Shown: positions 23,477 through 36,843 of the stretch, in pieces
Layout of the letters: each line of letters begins with the position of its first letter
Numbering within the stretch: position 1 is the first letter of the stretch
Assembly (NCBI GenBank): GCA_021234155.1
Contig: JAJEKV010000857.1
Span: forward strand, 1 to 64,000
Source: Isoetes taiwanensis
Lineage: Eukaryota; Streptophyta; Lycopodiopsida; Isoetales; Isoetaceae
Length of the DNA stretch: 64,000 nt
Direction of reading: 5' to 3'
Position numbers and translations under genes: made by a program
Notes under the pieces: generated by a model
The model's database searches: none
Told to the model about the DNA's origin: nothing
Seen by the model: the letters and a program-made list of their open reading frames with translations, nothing else

Positions 23477-25149
23477 TGTGGACACGCCACTAGGACATAA
23501 GGGGGTAATTGGCTAAGTAGATCGACCACAATGGTTTTATTTAGCTATGTTAATAAATCCATTGTGGATAATTATAAAGTATATAGCCTAATTACCCTAA
23601 TTAAGCTAAATTAGTTAATTAGCACCAACAGGGGGTGCCACTTGGCCCAAATCGATTGGGCAAGGCATGGTTTCCATTTTGGACACCCAAATTAGGGCTT
23701 TTGTGCCCCAATTCGAATTAGGAGCACCGAGATGAGATGGAGGAGGAGCTGCTGGGCCCAAGGAGCAGCTGAGCGCCCAAGGATTTATTCAAGGAGCCCA
23801 AGGAGCATTTGAGTTTCAAGGATCTGGCCGAGCGCCCAAGGAGCAGCCGAAGCGCCCAAGGACTGCCTTCTCGACTCACCAAAATCACTAAACAACCCCT
23901 AGTCTGTTGCCGCCACCCTTCAGACAAAGACTATGGAAGCACCCCACGATAACGGGTCCACCAAACACCGGGTTGGTAGTAGTTTAGTTGTGAATTTAGG
24001 TAGCTACTGTTGGGCACTTGTTGTGATGTTTCATTCGTTTCTCTCAGTGTTTTAATGGTAGGAACTAACCCTTGATTGTAAAGGTAAGTTCTCTTTATAT
24101 TTCGATTCGGGTTTGGTTCCTAAAAAGGATGGATTGATAGTTCTTTGTATGGTATCACTGAAATGGGGAAATAAGGGCGGGTAGAGACCCTCGAACTCAT
24201 ACGCTAGTATGTTCCTAGATAAAACCCTGTAATTCCCAATATTGCGGCTCAGGCACAAGAGCCCACCGGGTCCTAGATGCTATGGTCCGGGCTTAGCACC
24301 GCATAAGGAACACGGTGGTGACATGAGGGGTGGGGTCTTGCACGAGCATACAAGGCTCCCCGAGACTCCTACAGCTGGGCTAGGCCCCTGATAGCCGGCC
24401 ACGAGGGCCGGGTATGGGTCCGACACTCCCCGGGTGTAGAGGTGTGATCCGCATGGAGCACCTTTTGCACTTTGAGTAGATTTAGGTGAGTAAGTCGGGC
24501 ACGGACAAGTGGGTCGCTGATGCACGTATTCTCTAGCTCACCCATGGAACCACCGCGGATTCTCGAAGGGGACGCTTCCCGACCCCGCCTCATCGGACCA
24601 GCGCCATGAACCCGAGTAGGCTCAAAGGGTGATACCTTGAACCCGCGTTCTCAGGAAGGCTATAGCGGCCATAGCGTGAATTGACCCATCCGCAAAGTGT
24701 GCAATGAGGAGGGGCGGATGGAGTGGTCAACCCTAGCCGATGTTCTATGCCGCCTAACGCCATGCCAAGACTCGGCCTCGCTGATTCTTGAGGCCCGCCG
24801 GCCGATCCTCACCGAGTCCGAGCCGGGTAGAACCCGGGTTTGGGTGTTTTCTTAGGTTTAGATGCATATTCTATGCCGCTGGTATTTGATGGATGCACCA
24901 CCCTTCGTGGTGGTTATTTATATATGATTTATGCTTTGTGTGCTAACCCTTGTATTCATGCTTCCGCGACGTAGGGAGTCCCATTGAAGGCGTAATTTAA
25001 TGACCCCTTTCAGAAGTCCTTCTTTCGCATCATTTCATAGATGGCCCGGAATAGACGGAGGGTTCCCGCCATGGCAAGTTGGTTGCCATGGGGGGAAAGT
25101 CCCCGCATGTATACTACCGGGTGTCGATATATTCGTGGAGCGCCACAGT
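23477..25149 (+). repeat. Left (5') LTR of the 23-34 kb element
   Basis: Homologous throughout to 31966-33682, starting at gacacgccactaggacataag (23481 and 31966) and ending gcgccaca/gcggccaca. Its first ~40 bp differ from the right copy, which has TGTGACGCTCC upstream, so its 5' end seems deleted or replaced. Inside, 23750-23880 is a short array of cccaaggagcagc-like units, also present in the right copy at 32240-32400. Confidence 0.9.
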
Positions 25150-25151
25150 TG

Positions 25152-25163
25152 GTATCGAGCCAT
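25152..25163 (+). promoter_or_regulatory. Primer-binding site (tRNA-iMet type)
   Basis: tggtatcgagcc lies two bases after the LTR end; compared with TGGTATCAGAGCC it lacks one base. It sets the element's orientation to plus. Confidence 0.8.
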
Positions 25164-25534
25164 GATTCCGGGTTGACCGGAATCATAGCATCGCCAAACT
25201 CTAACTCGTGAGCTCGTCGGTTAGGTTTAAAGAAGTTAGGGCGATCGAGGACCCAAGTTTGAGGGGCTATAACCTTTTTGTAGGTAGCCGGGATGAAGGC
25301 GGAAATGGCTCCATTGGATCGGGCGCACCCCAAATACCCTAGGACAGCCGTTAGTCGGCTAAAAAATGGTCAAGGAGGGGCCCCAAAAGTCAACTCGGGC
25401 GCCGCTTGCTTTTGATCGACTCACGACGCCAGTAGAAACGCCAGATAATGTCGCCGGGCGCCCGACCGTATAAAAAAACGCCAGATTTCGCCAGATAAAA
25501 ATTTTATTATTTTTCTTTATATACATATTTTATG
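25164..25534 (+). pseudogene. Leader and possible gag start
   Basis: Downstream of the PBS, ATG at 25293 opens a short frame (MKAEMAPLDRAHPKYPRTAV) that soon meets a stop. Its position is right for a gag start, but no gag domain can be recognised. Confidence 0.3.
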
Positions 25535-25539
25535 GCGCC

Positions 25540-25606
25540 TCAACCCGCATTTGAACCCATGACCTCTAAACTCCAAACCTAGGTGCCTACCACCACACCA
25601 AACTCT
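25540..25606 (-). repeat. tRNA-like module 1 (SINE head?)
   Basis: On the minus strand a pol III A-box-like tggtgtggtggtagg (25586-25600) precedes a B-box-like gggttcaaatgc (25547-25558) at tRNA-like spacing. The sequence does not close into a normal cloverleaf. AT-rich sequence lies downstream. Plant SINEs begin with such tRNA-derived heads. Confidence 0.5.
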
Positions 25607-25694
25607 CTTGAATGTAACATATGTGTTTCACATATTTTTATACACATATATAGTACTCTATTTCTCTCAGATAGCAACTTTTATATAAAGGGTA

Positions 25695-25757
25695 CTATGG
25701 GGTCTTGAACCCCGACCTTCTCGCACCCAAACCAACACCTTCACCAATAAGCCAACT
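25695..25757 (-). repeat. tRNA-like module 2 (SINE head?)
   Basis: On the minus strand ttggcttattggtg (25742-25755, A box) is followed by ggggttcaagacc (25701-25713, B box). It lies about 150 bp from module 1 in the same orientation but with a different sequence between the boxes. Confidence 0.5.
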
Positions 25758-25759
25758 TC

Positions 25760-28340
25760 TTTCTTGAAGGGATATAACCCTTTTTCTAATATTTATAATG
25801 CATCTATATTTTAAAATTAGAGCCGTGCCTTTGGTAAACCCACGGAAGTGGAGGCAAAGAACTCCGCAGGGCAAGCTCTCGCCATAGTCACGGAGCAAGC
25901 TCTTCTCGCCATAGCCGCCGAGCAAGCTCTCTTCGCCCATAGCCACGCCATAGCCAAGTTTTCTTGCCATGGCCACGGAGTCGACCTTTCTCCGCCATAG
26001 TCAACCGGATAATCAAGTAACCATATATAAAGCTAGTATCCCTAGGAATAAACCACCAAATGACACGACGTAATCTAGCAAGTCCGCCAACTTGTTATGA
26101 TAACATCAACTCACTTGGTGGGACTAATTCGAATTTAATTAACGACATGTGGCAACTCTCTAGAATAGCAAAGATGTGTTATATCCTTGATATTCTTTAG
26201 GCGACGATAATAATGCCCGCCATCGCTGCTCCTCGATCCATAACTTTAATTATTATTGTCCTTTGGTAGATGCCTTGATAACACAGCTTCTTTCGCCCTT
26301 GCCATGATTCAATCCATACTACATTCATATGCTTTATATTAGACCTTATTCGACGTTATATAAGTAATGTTTTATAAACATAATTCTAATTAACGCTGCC
26401 TCACTCTAGTGTCTAAACCTTGACTCGCGCCTGGGCCTCCCTAGAGAAAGGATCTCTTTGTCGTCCAACCGACTAGGGACGCCATGCAAAGACCCCTCTA
26501 GACCATCGGTTTGGATTCCTTTGATCCTACCACCCTTCAATATTCCTTCTCATTGGTCTTGTTCCTTTTACGGATCACTTCCCCTAGATCATGGCACATA
26601 CCAAATAACGTAATGAGTCCTTTTGTTGGGTACAAACCTTGGTATCATTTTGTGCCAAACTTCACCGCCTACATGGCTATGAGTAGTTATTCAGACCACA
26701 CGGCCAAAGTGACAACAATCTACTTTTTTTTTTTTTTTTAGAGTTGTTCTCCGCATAATCCAATGCCACCCAACCCTTGTTGATTACTCACCTCCTTCTA
26801 GGGTATCCAAATATGGTTGGGGAAAAGTATTTCCAACCATTCCTTTAATCCCCAAATGGCTTAAGTTCCACAAATGAACTTACGTATTCCAGGGGTTATG
26901 TGAATGTCCCAAAGGACAAGACTCACCCAAAGACCCCCCAAGGTAGGCCTCCTCTATTCGAGATATTGTGTTCAAGTCTCGGGGTCCATCATATGTCCTC
27001 GTGGACGCCGCCAATGTGGCATGACATATAAATGCTATCTACCTATCTATCTATTTATTAAAATGTCCTTGGTGAATTCAATTCACCATCTTGTCTTAGG
27101 ACATGGAAGTCTTCTTCCCTAAGCCATGCACCAAATCTTTAAGGAGTTTTTCAGCTCTTGTCGCCTTTCAAGCCAAGAAATCTACCTTTTGTATATTAGC
27201 AATGACCACCCTTCATGTTAGGTAATAACCTATCTATCCAGATTGCTAAATATCATGCATCACCCACATCATATACAAATCATCCTTTAGTTGTGATCTA
27301 TATTCAAGAGAGTCACCAATCCAATTACTCCTTTACGTATCCGCTAACCGCCTTGTGCCTTCTAAGCCACTATTATATGGCCCTTATATTGTAAACCTAC
27401 CTATCATTGGGAGTTATAATCCAACATTGTCCTACATCCCGAAATGTTACTCATTACATTTCTCTCGCCATGATGTCATGCCGCTGTTCTCGCATTCCAA
27501 ATGACTTGGCATCCGTGATTTAAGCCATAGTCATGGCCTAAGAGCGGGTGAGCCTTCAGATAAATCGTGGAATTACAAGGTGCTTGCCTTGTACTTTGTG
27601 AGCCTTTCTACAATTATCTATGTTGAGACAACACGGACTTGTATCCATGTTCGAGACCTCCATGAAACCCATGGCGTCACCTCCGCCTCGATCCGTATGG
27701 ATCATGTGGGAAAGTTAGTTTTACGTGTCTATTCAAGACACATTTTAGCTTCTAGCATGTAACTCCTATTTGATACCTATCCCGAATTGTACTATTGTAC
27801 TACTCAACCCCACTACCTTAAGCTTTATTCTATTGGCCGCTGACATTTACTTCAAGTGCAAACTACCACATCATACTCCTAGCATGCAACGGATTGATCA
27901 TCCTTTTTGCACATTTCGAACGTATCTCCGCACCTCCATCAAGAACTTTAGGATACTTGTTTTTCTCTCCTAGTGTCACCACCTAGATTACCTCTCCAAA
28001 GATGTTTATCGTGATGTGTCCATGCTATGTACATAACAAACATATATCCTCATCCCACAATCGCTAGAGATCCGCTTCTAACTTAGCTGAAATGTAACCT
28101 TTGTAGTTCTTATGATGTGGTGTACCACCTACTTCCCAAATGGGCAGGGGCCAACTCTACGCTGGACTTGTACATGCTGATGTATTCACATGTGCGTGCC
28201 AAGAAGCAAAGACGTGACTTGCCCATGTATGGATCTCAGATAGAAGAGTTTAAGCACCAAGGTGCATTTAACATACTTATCATAAGAAGGTTTAAGGATA
28301 CTTCCTTCTATTGCAGATTTTCGATTAACCGCCATTTGTT
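25760..28340 (+). other. Decayed element interior, no recognisable gene
   Basis: About 2.6 kb without a supportable reading frame; the longest frames are 60-90 codons and lack family motifs. By position it should hold gag-pol of the 23-34 kb element. Another possible B-box-like gtgttcaagtctc at about 26970 lacks an A box. Confidence 0.4.
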
Positions 28341-28348
28341 TAACTAAC

Positions 28349-28430
28349 CCCAATGCCGAGGACAAAGATTATTTTCTAAGAGGGGGTGAATGTGACGCTC
28401 CATGTATTTATATGGTATATGTATAAATAA
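28349..28430 (+). repeat. Second copy of the family's PPT/3'-LTR junction
   Basis: aatgccgaggacaaagatt..ttctaagagggggtgaa (ending 28390) followed by TGTGACGCTCCATG (28391 on) parallels gatgccgaggacaagatc..ttttaaggtggggagaa and TGTGACGCTCCGTG at 31884-31936. So a second, related element ended here, or the interior was duplicated. Confidence 0.75.
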
Positions 28431-31400
28431 GTTCGACATCGCCACCCAATAAAGGTACGCCACCATGGAGTATCTTAACCTAAGGGGTTGACCTAAAAGG
28501 GATGAATTTAAACTTATGGTACTTTAACCCCGCATATAAACTATAATTTTCCCATGGGATTATGCCATAGTTCCAAAGGTTTCTACCACAGCCCAAGGCC
28601 TTTTCTAAAGGTTCCTTCAGTTAATTTTATGCTTTCGCCATGTTTTGTCACACCTAACCTAGTTATCTTAAGTTAGCATGTCAACCTCAACTTTTGATCC
28701 CTTTGAATGTTGTCGCCTTTGGCTCCCTCATAATGAAGCGGAGGCACTAAAACCCCCGGTCTTCTAATAGGAAAATCCAATGTTTCAATCTTCGCTAGTA
28801 ACCGCCATATGATTATATTCCTTACCCTCTTAAGAGTTTCAAGTCATAATCTCTAACGGGTCTATGCCGCAAGGAAACGGATCCTCCGCCTTCTACTGCA
28901 TTCCTAGAATTGTTCACCGCAAGGGTAGGGTAACTCTTCGATTATATGGACTACCGGGTCTATATAACCACAACCGCTCGATCAATACACCTCGCCTTGA
29001 TTTTATCGGGACTTGGAATTCCTATGTAACGCCTCTTCTTGGTTACCCCTAAAGGTATAATCGCCAAAGTCATCGCATTCTTCTTATCTTCCATCGTGGG
29101 ACGCGATATTCTTTATATATCTTTTCATTCCCAAAACCAAATAAATGCTCTTAGCTTATAACGTTGAACTAATACATTGGTATCTAGAACCTTTGAGTAG
29201 TTAAGCTCTCATTATCGGTTATTCCAATACCGCTCCAACCATCCCTGGATGTTTTTGAACGTAATATCACCGTGATATGCTAGACTTACTCTAGCTATTC
29301 TCACTCATTTAAACTTTTTCGCCTTCCTTAGTACGACGTATCTAAGATAATCAACTCTAACCATTCTGGATAACTTGAATGCTTATCTCTCGTAAAGCAT
29401 ACCTAACCCAATATCTCGTGATATAAGCATATCATTATGCTCCTTCAGAACCTTGTCAAGTAATATTTCCTCGCTTTGTACTAATATTCTATTATCTTTT
29501 AATATGACATACATCCGATGTCACAATCGACATCCTTGATATCCTCGCTAGTGTAGTATGTAATACTACTAAATCCTTCAAACATCCAAAACCACTACGT
29601 TGTTATTATGAGATATAGTAACATGTGTGCACCAACCCTAACTCTTGACTCATATATGATTCGCTGACGAGCCCTAGATGCTTCTCCTATATATGCCGTG
29701 GGATTTCACACCACACCTTCTAGACTCTCTATCCTTAGGTTGCCTTGGTCCTCACGCCTAGTCATAAATTCCATAGGGGCACATGCCACCCTAAGTTCCT
29801 AGTGGCCATACTTGATGTCTACTATAGGAATTCTTATCTTCATTACCTCCAGATTCATATATATGAACTAAAAGTTCTAGTATATACCCTATCTTTTTCT
29901 AGCTATGTTCCTAGTAAATGGTCCTAATACACATCTACCAACGCTGAACTACTCCTCGGGATGCACACACGATACCAAGTCCAGAGCACATCCTCCTTGG
30001 CTTAGATGTTCATTGATGCCTCCCCCTTCTTCATATTCCGTGCTTTGGTCTCTTCAAAGTGTCCCTCCAAACTCTCTATATTTGAAACATTGTTTACAAC
30101 AACTTTCAAGCACCTCTTGTCTCCCACTTGTCGTGGTGGGTACATTACTTGCCTTCCTAATGTATCATTAGTTCAACGCCAACTTTCCTTCCTTCATAGA
30201 ATAAGCTTCGCCAGAGCTCCAACATACTTTGTAGCTTTCAGACGGTTGCACCCTTTGCTAGCAATTTCGCCTTCCATTCCAGCTAGCCTTTATAGAATCG
30301 CTTATTCCCTCGCCTTCGCCGGGCTCGACCTCAGTTCTCTTCACCTTGTGGGAAAACTACGCCCCACACTATTGTCCAACCTCTCTTATCCTGTCTACAT
30401 ACCCCCTACCGACATAGGATCCGCCATTTCTTTAATTTTCACCCCGCATAAGGATCATGCATTTGACCAACGTTATTAAGTGTATTCACGCGCCTACGTG
30501 GTCTTCTTTAGTCGCCTATAATCTTAAGGCCTTTGTTTCACACCTCGTGAACATCAATCTCTTTACCAAACACAATATATGTGTAATTTTATAATCCATA
30601 ATTTATGGATCAACATCCTCATACACATTATTTCTCACCGCTCCACTAATCAAACCTACACTTTTAAAGTGTTTTCCTCCTCGTGAGCCGGGTACTTATA
30701 ATCCAGCTTTCCACCTTGGCATAGTACCTCCTTAACATGGTCTATAGTAGATAATCATAAACCACTTCTCCACCAGATATATCGGCTATATCCGCCTCCT
30801 TCTACATTGAATAGCAACCTAGATGCCGTGATCATACATCAATCCTCGTAATTTTTAGGTCCAAAGATTTCACTTAGATACCAAACATCGCCATACCAAT
30901 TTTCTCGAAAGTATCCATCCAAATTAGGGATATCTTAACACTCCTTATTCCCAACATTCAAGACTTCTACTTCAAGTAGGAGCCCGGACCTCCTCGCTAT
31001 CATCATCTAACGTGCTCGTGGCGCACCACGATGGTTTCATAAGCTTCCCGCGGAACACCATAGTCGCGAATCGGCCTTCGCGGATACAGACGATTGCATA
31101 GCCATAGCATCACGGATAGCTTAACGGGCGTACCAATTACGTTGAATGTATACGCCACCGCACTGCACTGTATGTGTGATAAATTTATGAAAATAACAAT
31201 AAAATAAATAAGTAATTCAAATATAAGAATATCGGACGCCCGTAAATGTACAAACATAACCAATGAATTAATATGTGTCCTCATGTGATCGCAATCTATG
31301 CTAAAGATAGAAAGTGTGATTGTGGAAACATTAAAGATAATCAGCAGTTATTAAACACATAATCAAATATAATAGAAGGGGATAAGTATGTATGTCTTAC

Positions 31401-31883
31401 ACAAACTCCTAAGGGAATAACGAGACTTAGATAACGTTAACGATATAGGTCAAAATGGAATATACTAAGACAATATATAATTCTATTAAAGGGTAACTAT
31501 AAATGTCGAGGCATCTAAACACTCACAATAGCAATATATGAGTTGTTAAAATTGTACCAAAATAGGAAAACGAAATTGTAAAGTGAAGGGAGAATATAAT
31601 ACATATACACACAAAAGTTAATATGATTAGAATGACTTTCTATTAATCGCCATGCGAGGTTAATAACTCAGATTATAATATAACAACAAATGGAAGTTCT
31701 TTATATCTATACCGCCTTTAATATATAATCACACTGTATCTATAGAAAGAATGCTTTCTAACATAGATAGAGTGTGAGCTCGTCACCACAGATGAAACAA
31801 AGGACACTTCCACAAACTTTCACCGCTCACTTTTAACACTCCTAAGCGATGATCATGATGTGCTGCCCGCAACAATAGTAGTC
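28431..31883. other. Decayed, probably nested retroelement sequence
   Basis: No recognisable domain. 30006-30479 is open on the plus strand for 157 codons but has no family signature. tggtatctagaacc at 29179 resembles an iMet primer-binding site, which would make 28391-29176 an LTR of a related element, but no partner LTR was found. Confidence 0.3.
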
Positions 31884-31909
31884 CCGATGCCGAGGACAAG
31901 ATCATTTTT

Positions 31910-31922
31910 AAGGTGGGGAGAA
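31910..31922 (+). promoter_or_regulatory. Polypurine tract of the 23-34 kb element
   Basis: aaggtggggagaa directly precedes the TG of the right LTR at 31923, the expected place for plus-strand priming. Confidence 0.75.
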
Positions 31923-33682
31923 TGTGACGCTCCGTGCATTCATACTGTGATATGTGATGATGCACGACACGCCACTAGGACATAAGGGGTAATTGGCTAT
32001 AGCATCGACCACAATGGTTTTATTTAGCTATGTTAATAAATCCATTGTGGATAATTATAAAGTATATAGCCTAATTACCCTAATTAAGCTAAATTAGTTA
32101 ATTAGCACCAACAAGGGGGTGCCACTTGGCCCAAATCGATTGGGCAAGGCATGGTTTCCATTTTGGACACCCAAATTAGGGCTTTTGTGCCCCAATTGAA
32201 TTAGGAGCAGCCGGAGATGGAGGAGAGGAGGCGCATCTAAGGATGGCATTTGAGCCCAAGGAGCAAATTGCGCTATGAGTAGCCATTCCAAGGACCTGCC
32301 GAGCCCAAGGAGCACTTGGCCCAAACCGAAGGCGCCCAAGGATCGCGGAGATGCCGAGCGCCCAAGGAGCAGCCGAAAGCGCCAAGGACATGCTGTCGAC
32401 TCACTAAAATCACTAAACAACCCCTACCGTTGTCGCCACCCTTCAGACAAAGACTATGGAAGCACCCCACGATAACGGGTCCAAACCAAACACCTGGTTG
32501 GTAGTAGTTTAGTTGTGAATTTAGGTAGCGCCTGCTGGGCACTTGTTGTGATGTTCAGTTCTGTTTCTCTCTGTGTTTTAATGGTAGGAACTAACCCTTG
32601 ATTGTAAAGGTAAGTTCTCTTTATATTTCGATTCGGGTTTGGTTCCTAAAAAGGATGGATTGATAGTTCTTTTGTATGGTATCACTCGAAATGGGGGAAA
32701 TAAGGGCGGGTAGAGACCTCTCCAACTCATATACGCTAGTATGTTCCTAGATAAAACCCCGTAATTCCCAATATTGCGGGCCTGTGGCACAAGAGCCCAC
32801 CGGTCCTAGATGCTATGGTCCGGCTTAGCACCGCACAAGGAACACAAAGGTGACATGAGGGGTGGGGTCTTGCACGAGCATACAAGGCCCCGAGACTCCT
32901 GGGCTGGGCTAGGCCCCGATAGCCGGGCCACGAGGGCCGGGTATGGGTCCTGACACTCCCTCGGGTGTAGAGGTGTGATCCGTATGGAGCACCTTTGCAC
33001 TTTGAGTAGATTTAGGTGAGTAAGTCGGCACGGATGGGGTCGCCGATGCGGCACGTATTCTCTAGCTCACCCATGGAACCACCGTGGATTCTCGAAGGGG
33101 ACGCTCCGACCGGGCCTCATCGACCAGCGCCATGAACCCGAGTAGGCTCAAAGGGTGATACCTTGAACCCGCTGCTCTTCCTGGAAGGCTATAGCGGGCC
33201 ATAGCGTGAATTGACCCATCCGCAAAGTGTGCAATGTGAGGGGCGGATGGAGTGGTCAACCCTAGCCGATGTTCTATGCCGCCCAACGCCATGCCAAGAC
33301 TCCTGGCCCGCTGATTTCTTGAGGCCCACCCGGGCACCGATCCTCACCGGAGTCCGAGCCGGGTAGAACCCGGGTTTGGGTGTTTTCTTAGGTTTAGATG
33401 CATATTCTATGCCGCTGGTATTTGATGGATGCACCACCCTTCGTGGTGGTTATTTATATATGATTTATGCCGTGGTGCTAACCCTTGTATTCATGCTTCC
33501 GCCGACGTAGGAGTCCCATTGAAGGCGTGGGTCGAATGACCCTTCGTGTCCTTCTTTCGCATCATTTCATAGATGGCCCAAATAGACGGAGGGTCTCCCG
33601 CTCATGGCAAGTTGGTTGCCATGGGAGGGGAAGTCCTCAGATGTATAATTTGGGTGTCGTATATATTATTGGAGCGGCCACA
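31923..33682 (+). repeat. Right (3') LTR of the 23-34 kb element
   Basis: Begins TGTGACGCTCC after the polypurine tract and ends gcggccaca. From 31966 on it is a full-length diverged copy of the left LTR, including the cccaaggagcagc-like internal array. Many one- and two-base indels distinguish the copies. Confidence 0.9.
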
Positions 33683-36600
33683 ATGATGTAAGTAAAAATA
33701 TGTTCTTTGCTAGTGAAAATGAATGCACATCTTACCTTTTATGCAATGTCCATGCATGATCCATCTAAGTAAATAAGCCAAATCTAAACCAAGGGAGATC
33801 AAGACTCTTTTTGTCTCCGACATAAGCAATTCTAGAATAAAATGTCTAGATATTGTACTCCTTTCGAAAGCGCTAAGAAACATGCTAATAGGCATACAAC
33901 CCTTTCCATCTCCATAAGAACAAGAATCGCCATTTTGGAGCGTTCAAAGCAGATGCTCATTACAACTTCATAGGGCACTTCAATTCTCGAGTAAGGATCT
34001 AAACAAGGGATGGCTCAAGCACTCAGAATTGATTATGTAACGACGTTTTCCCTTTCAAACGCTCTGGAATTTCTTCTGCACAGTTGTTGGATTCTTCTTG
34101 CACGTAAAAAGATTTACTGCACTTCCTTTCATTGCAGAATAGACCTTGCCGGCTCCGCTGGCACCCCCGCAAAAAAAGAAAGTGGCATGCATTCTTATCC
34201 TTCCATTCAAACCATGCATAAAAAAAAAAAAGCATCCCAGAGCCGATTTTGGAATGCTATTTGTTGGAAGTTTATTTGAGGAAAATGTATAATCAAGAAT
34301 ATTTTCTCTCCCTTCATTCATTTTTTGGTCACAAACCATAGTTCTCTCCATTCATTCATTCCTCGAGATGCATGAGATTTGCTTAAGAGCTTAAATAAGT
34401 GTTTTAATATCCTCATATTAATAAGGGTACTAGTAAGTGGTGCGGCGCTTGGGCTAATGTCTTGACTTGTGTTTTCACGTGGCCTTTAATGTCTATTTGT
34501 GCAACTTTTGACAACACTACTAAAGTTGATGCTTGCAATAATGAATATGGTTTACTTATGTAATTGTGGTTCATCACTGATATTTATGGTGATCCCAATA
34601 TGATCCTATATACAGCATACTTCAAGGAGGTAAAATCTCCTCCCAAAACAACAATGAGTCCCCCCCATATAACTGGTCACATGAGCTCCACATCGCAGAG
34701 TGTTCTATCCAAAGGCTTCATAAACATGTTTATGCATCATTGAGGCTTCATCATAATCATGCTCGCTCTCTATTGTCAACTTTGCCAAATGACCGCTTTG
34801 AAAAATTGCAAGTTGATGTCTCATCTATATTTATTGGTATTTTGAACCTTGAATGCATGCCCGGTTGAGTTGCTCTTGAGCCGGGCAAGACCATTTAAAA
34901 GTAGATAATGCAAACCGTATGTGCGGTGGCAATCCTAACATGTAATACAATTTAGTAGTTCAACAACACTAAATACCTAAAAGTACAATATAATCTAAAA
35001 AAATTGCCACCTTAATTTTCACAAATATCATTACCATTTGAAGTATATGAGAAATGAATGTTTCACTAAATGTCCTAATTAGCACAAACAAAACATCTTG
35101 ATGTGGAACCACCTCTTAAAAGACCCTTCAACATTTGTGCAACTGCCGTTGTTTAAATGTAAGGCCAATTGGAAGTTTATCGGCTGGCCTATCCTCAACA
35201 TCTTAAGCATCCTAACGAACAGAGTGAATGCGCAACCTGTTATTGTATTTCTTTCTATACTTCCCCTTTGTCATCTCCTTCCTCGAATAGAATCTTAGAT
35301 GCTCATACCTGTTTTATGCATGTGAAAGGCTTATGTATCACTTTTGTGGCTTTTCCCATTGGTATCCAGACTCCCACTTGTGTCGAGATAAATAGTAGCC
35401 AAATGAGATAACTTTTGTCTCTTTAATTAGCAAATTGTAATGAGCTATTACATGAACTATGCTTGATCATGTTAGATGTAAGAAGATCTTGAAACTTGGG
35501 ATTTAAATGTGGCATGCTTTGTTTCAAAATAATGTGACAGCTTTATAAATTGTAGAAACATGTTTAAAGTAGGGCCAAATAGTTCATGTCATGATCTCAT
35601 GTATTCCAAATGTAGTGCAAAAACTTTATTCGACCATTCCATCCCTAGTAATTGATGCCTGCAGTAAATTATTTCAAGAAAATCAAATCATTACCTAGAG
35701 GGAACTATAAAAATGACATTCCTATGGTCGGAAGGCATGTATCCAAAAGAATCCCTCTCGCACCACATTCATATACTATAACTCATCTATAATCGCACAA
35801 AAAAATGCAATAATTAAGAGAAAAACAATGCACTTAAATATAGAAACTCCTTAGCATACTCTCTACCTCCTGCCTTCGTGAAAAAATGCAACCGAAAGAG
35901 AAAGGATACAAAAATTTTGGTGTTAAATATCTATAAACATAAAATACTTAGGAAAAAGGTAAGATACTTATGCATGAACCTAATGTCGCTTTTAGAATAT
36001 CACCTTGTAGATTCATTTGCAAAAAAAATTGAACCTTCAAAGTTCGTGGATGCTAATGTCGCTTACAACACATGCTTGATCTCCAAATCCATTGTTGAAA
36101 GTAAGCCCTTTTAATCTACACACCATGTACAAATGCTTCCGCCCAGTCCAAAATAGAGCATTTCCATTAGATTCATCGCACCTTTATTTGCAGGAATGGA
36201 TCAAGGACTCTAACAACCCTATTCCGGGTTCCTCCCCGAATAAATGTCTATGATTTTAGGGGATCCTGCCAACCCTGATTGGACATGTAAAAAATGGAGA
36301 ATATTGGTAGATCCTAGAAAATGGCACCGGATGTGCATTTTTGTATAAGAGTCGGGATTTTTTGAAGTGAGAAAGCACTGATCATTCTATTCATTTCACA
36401 ATGGAACAGAATGTGGGAATGCCCCCGATTTTACCCCCTTTTGGCAAGGAAATTAGGGCTAAATACTTCTAACAATCCGAGAATATGCCAAACATGTTTT
36501 TAAAGGCTAGCACCGAATCTAGTGATTCATACATGGTGGAACTTATGATCCAAAAAAATGACACTTTCTTGCCCGATGATCTAATATTGAAGATGGTGTA

Positions 36601-36840
36601 GGAATATTGCACGTAACACTTAAAAGTGTGCAAAACAAACAAAAGGGTGATGCATATCTAAATGACATGACATAGCATACCACTATCATGATTGCAACAT
36701 ACCACTATCAGAAATATCAGAAATTGTTTCCTGGGCACACCTATACTATGCACATGATTACAACTTATAACGAACACTTATTATGCACGTAATACCTACA
36801 ATGTGAAAGAACAAACAGAAAAATATAGATAAGAGATACT
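33683..36840. other. Gene-free interval
   Basis: AT-rich sequence with only short frames on both strands. A 12-base A run occurs near 34219. I see no element termini or domain. Confidence 0.4.
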
Positions 36841-36843
36841 CAC

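Larger units (their letters stand above)
23477..33682 (+). mobile_element. Large LTR retroelement with ~1.7-kb LTRs, interior decayed
   Basis: Two long direct repeats (23477-25149 and 31923-33682) enclose about 6.8 kb. The left copy is followed by a tRNA-iMet type primer-binding site and the right copy preceded by a polypurine tract, so the element lies on the plus strand. LTRs starting TGTGACGCTCC after a purine-rich tract are common in plant Ty3/gypsy elements, which is only a hint at superfamily. I could find no RT, integrase or gag motif in the interior, which also contains a second copy of the family's 3' junction (28349-28430) and two tRNA-like modules, so it has been rearranged by nested insertions. 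No target-site duplication was found. Confidence 0.8.

Noticed and set aside
26930-26995. B-box-like gtgttcaagtctc as another SINE head
   Set aside because: No A box at the right distance on that strand.
30006-30479. 157-codon plus-strand frame within the 23-34 kb element
   Set aside because: No retroelement or host motif, and an overlapping frame (29905-30171) is equally open; best seen as chance in decayed sequence.
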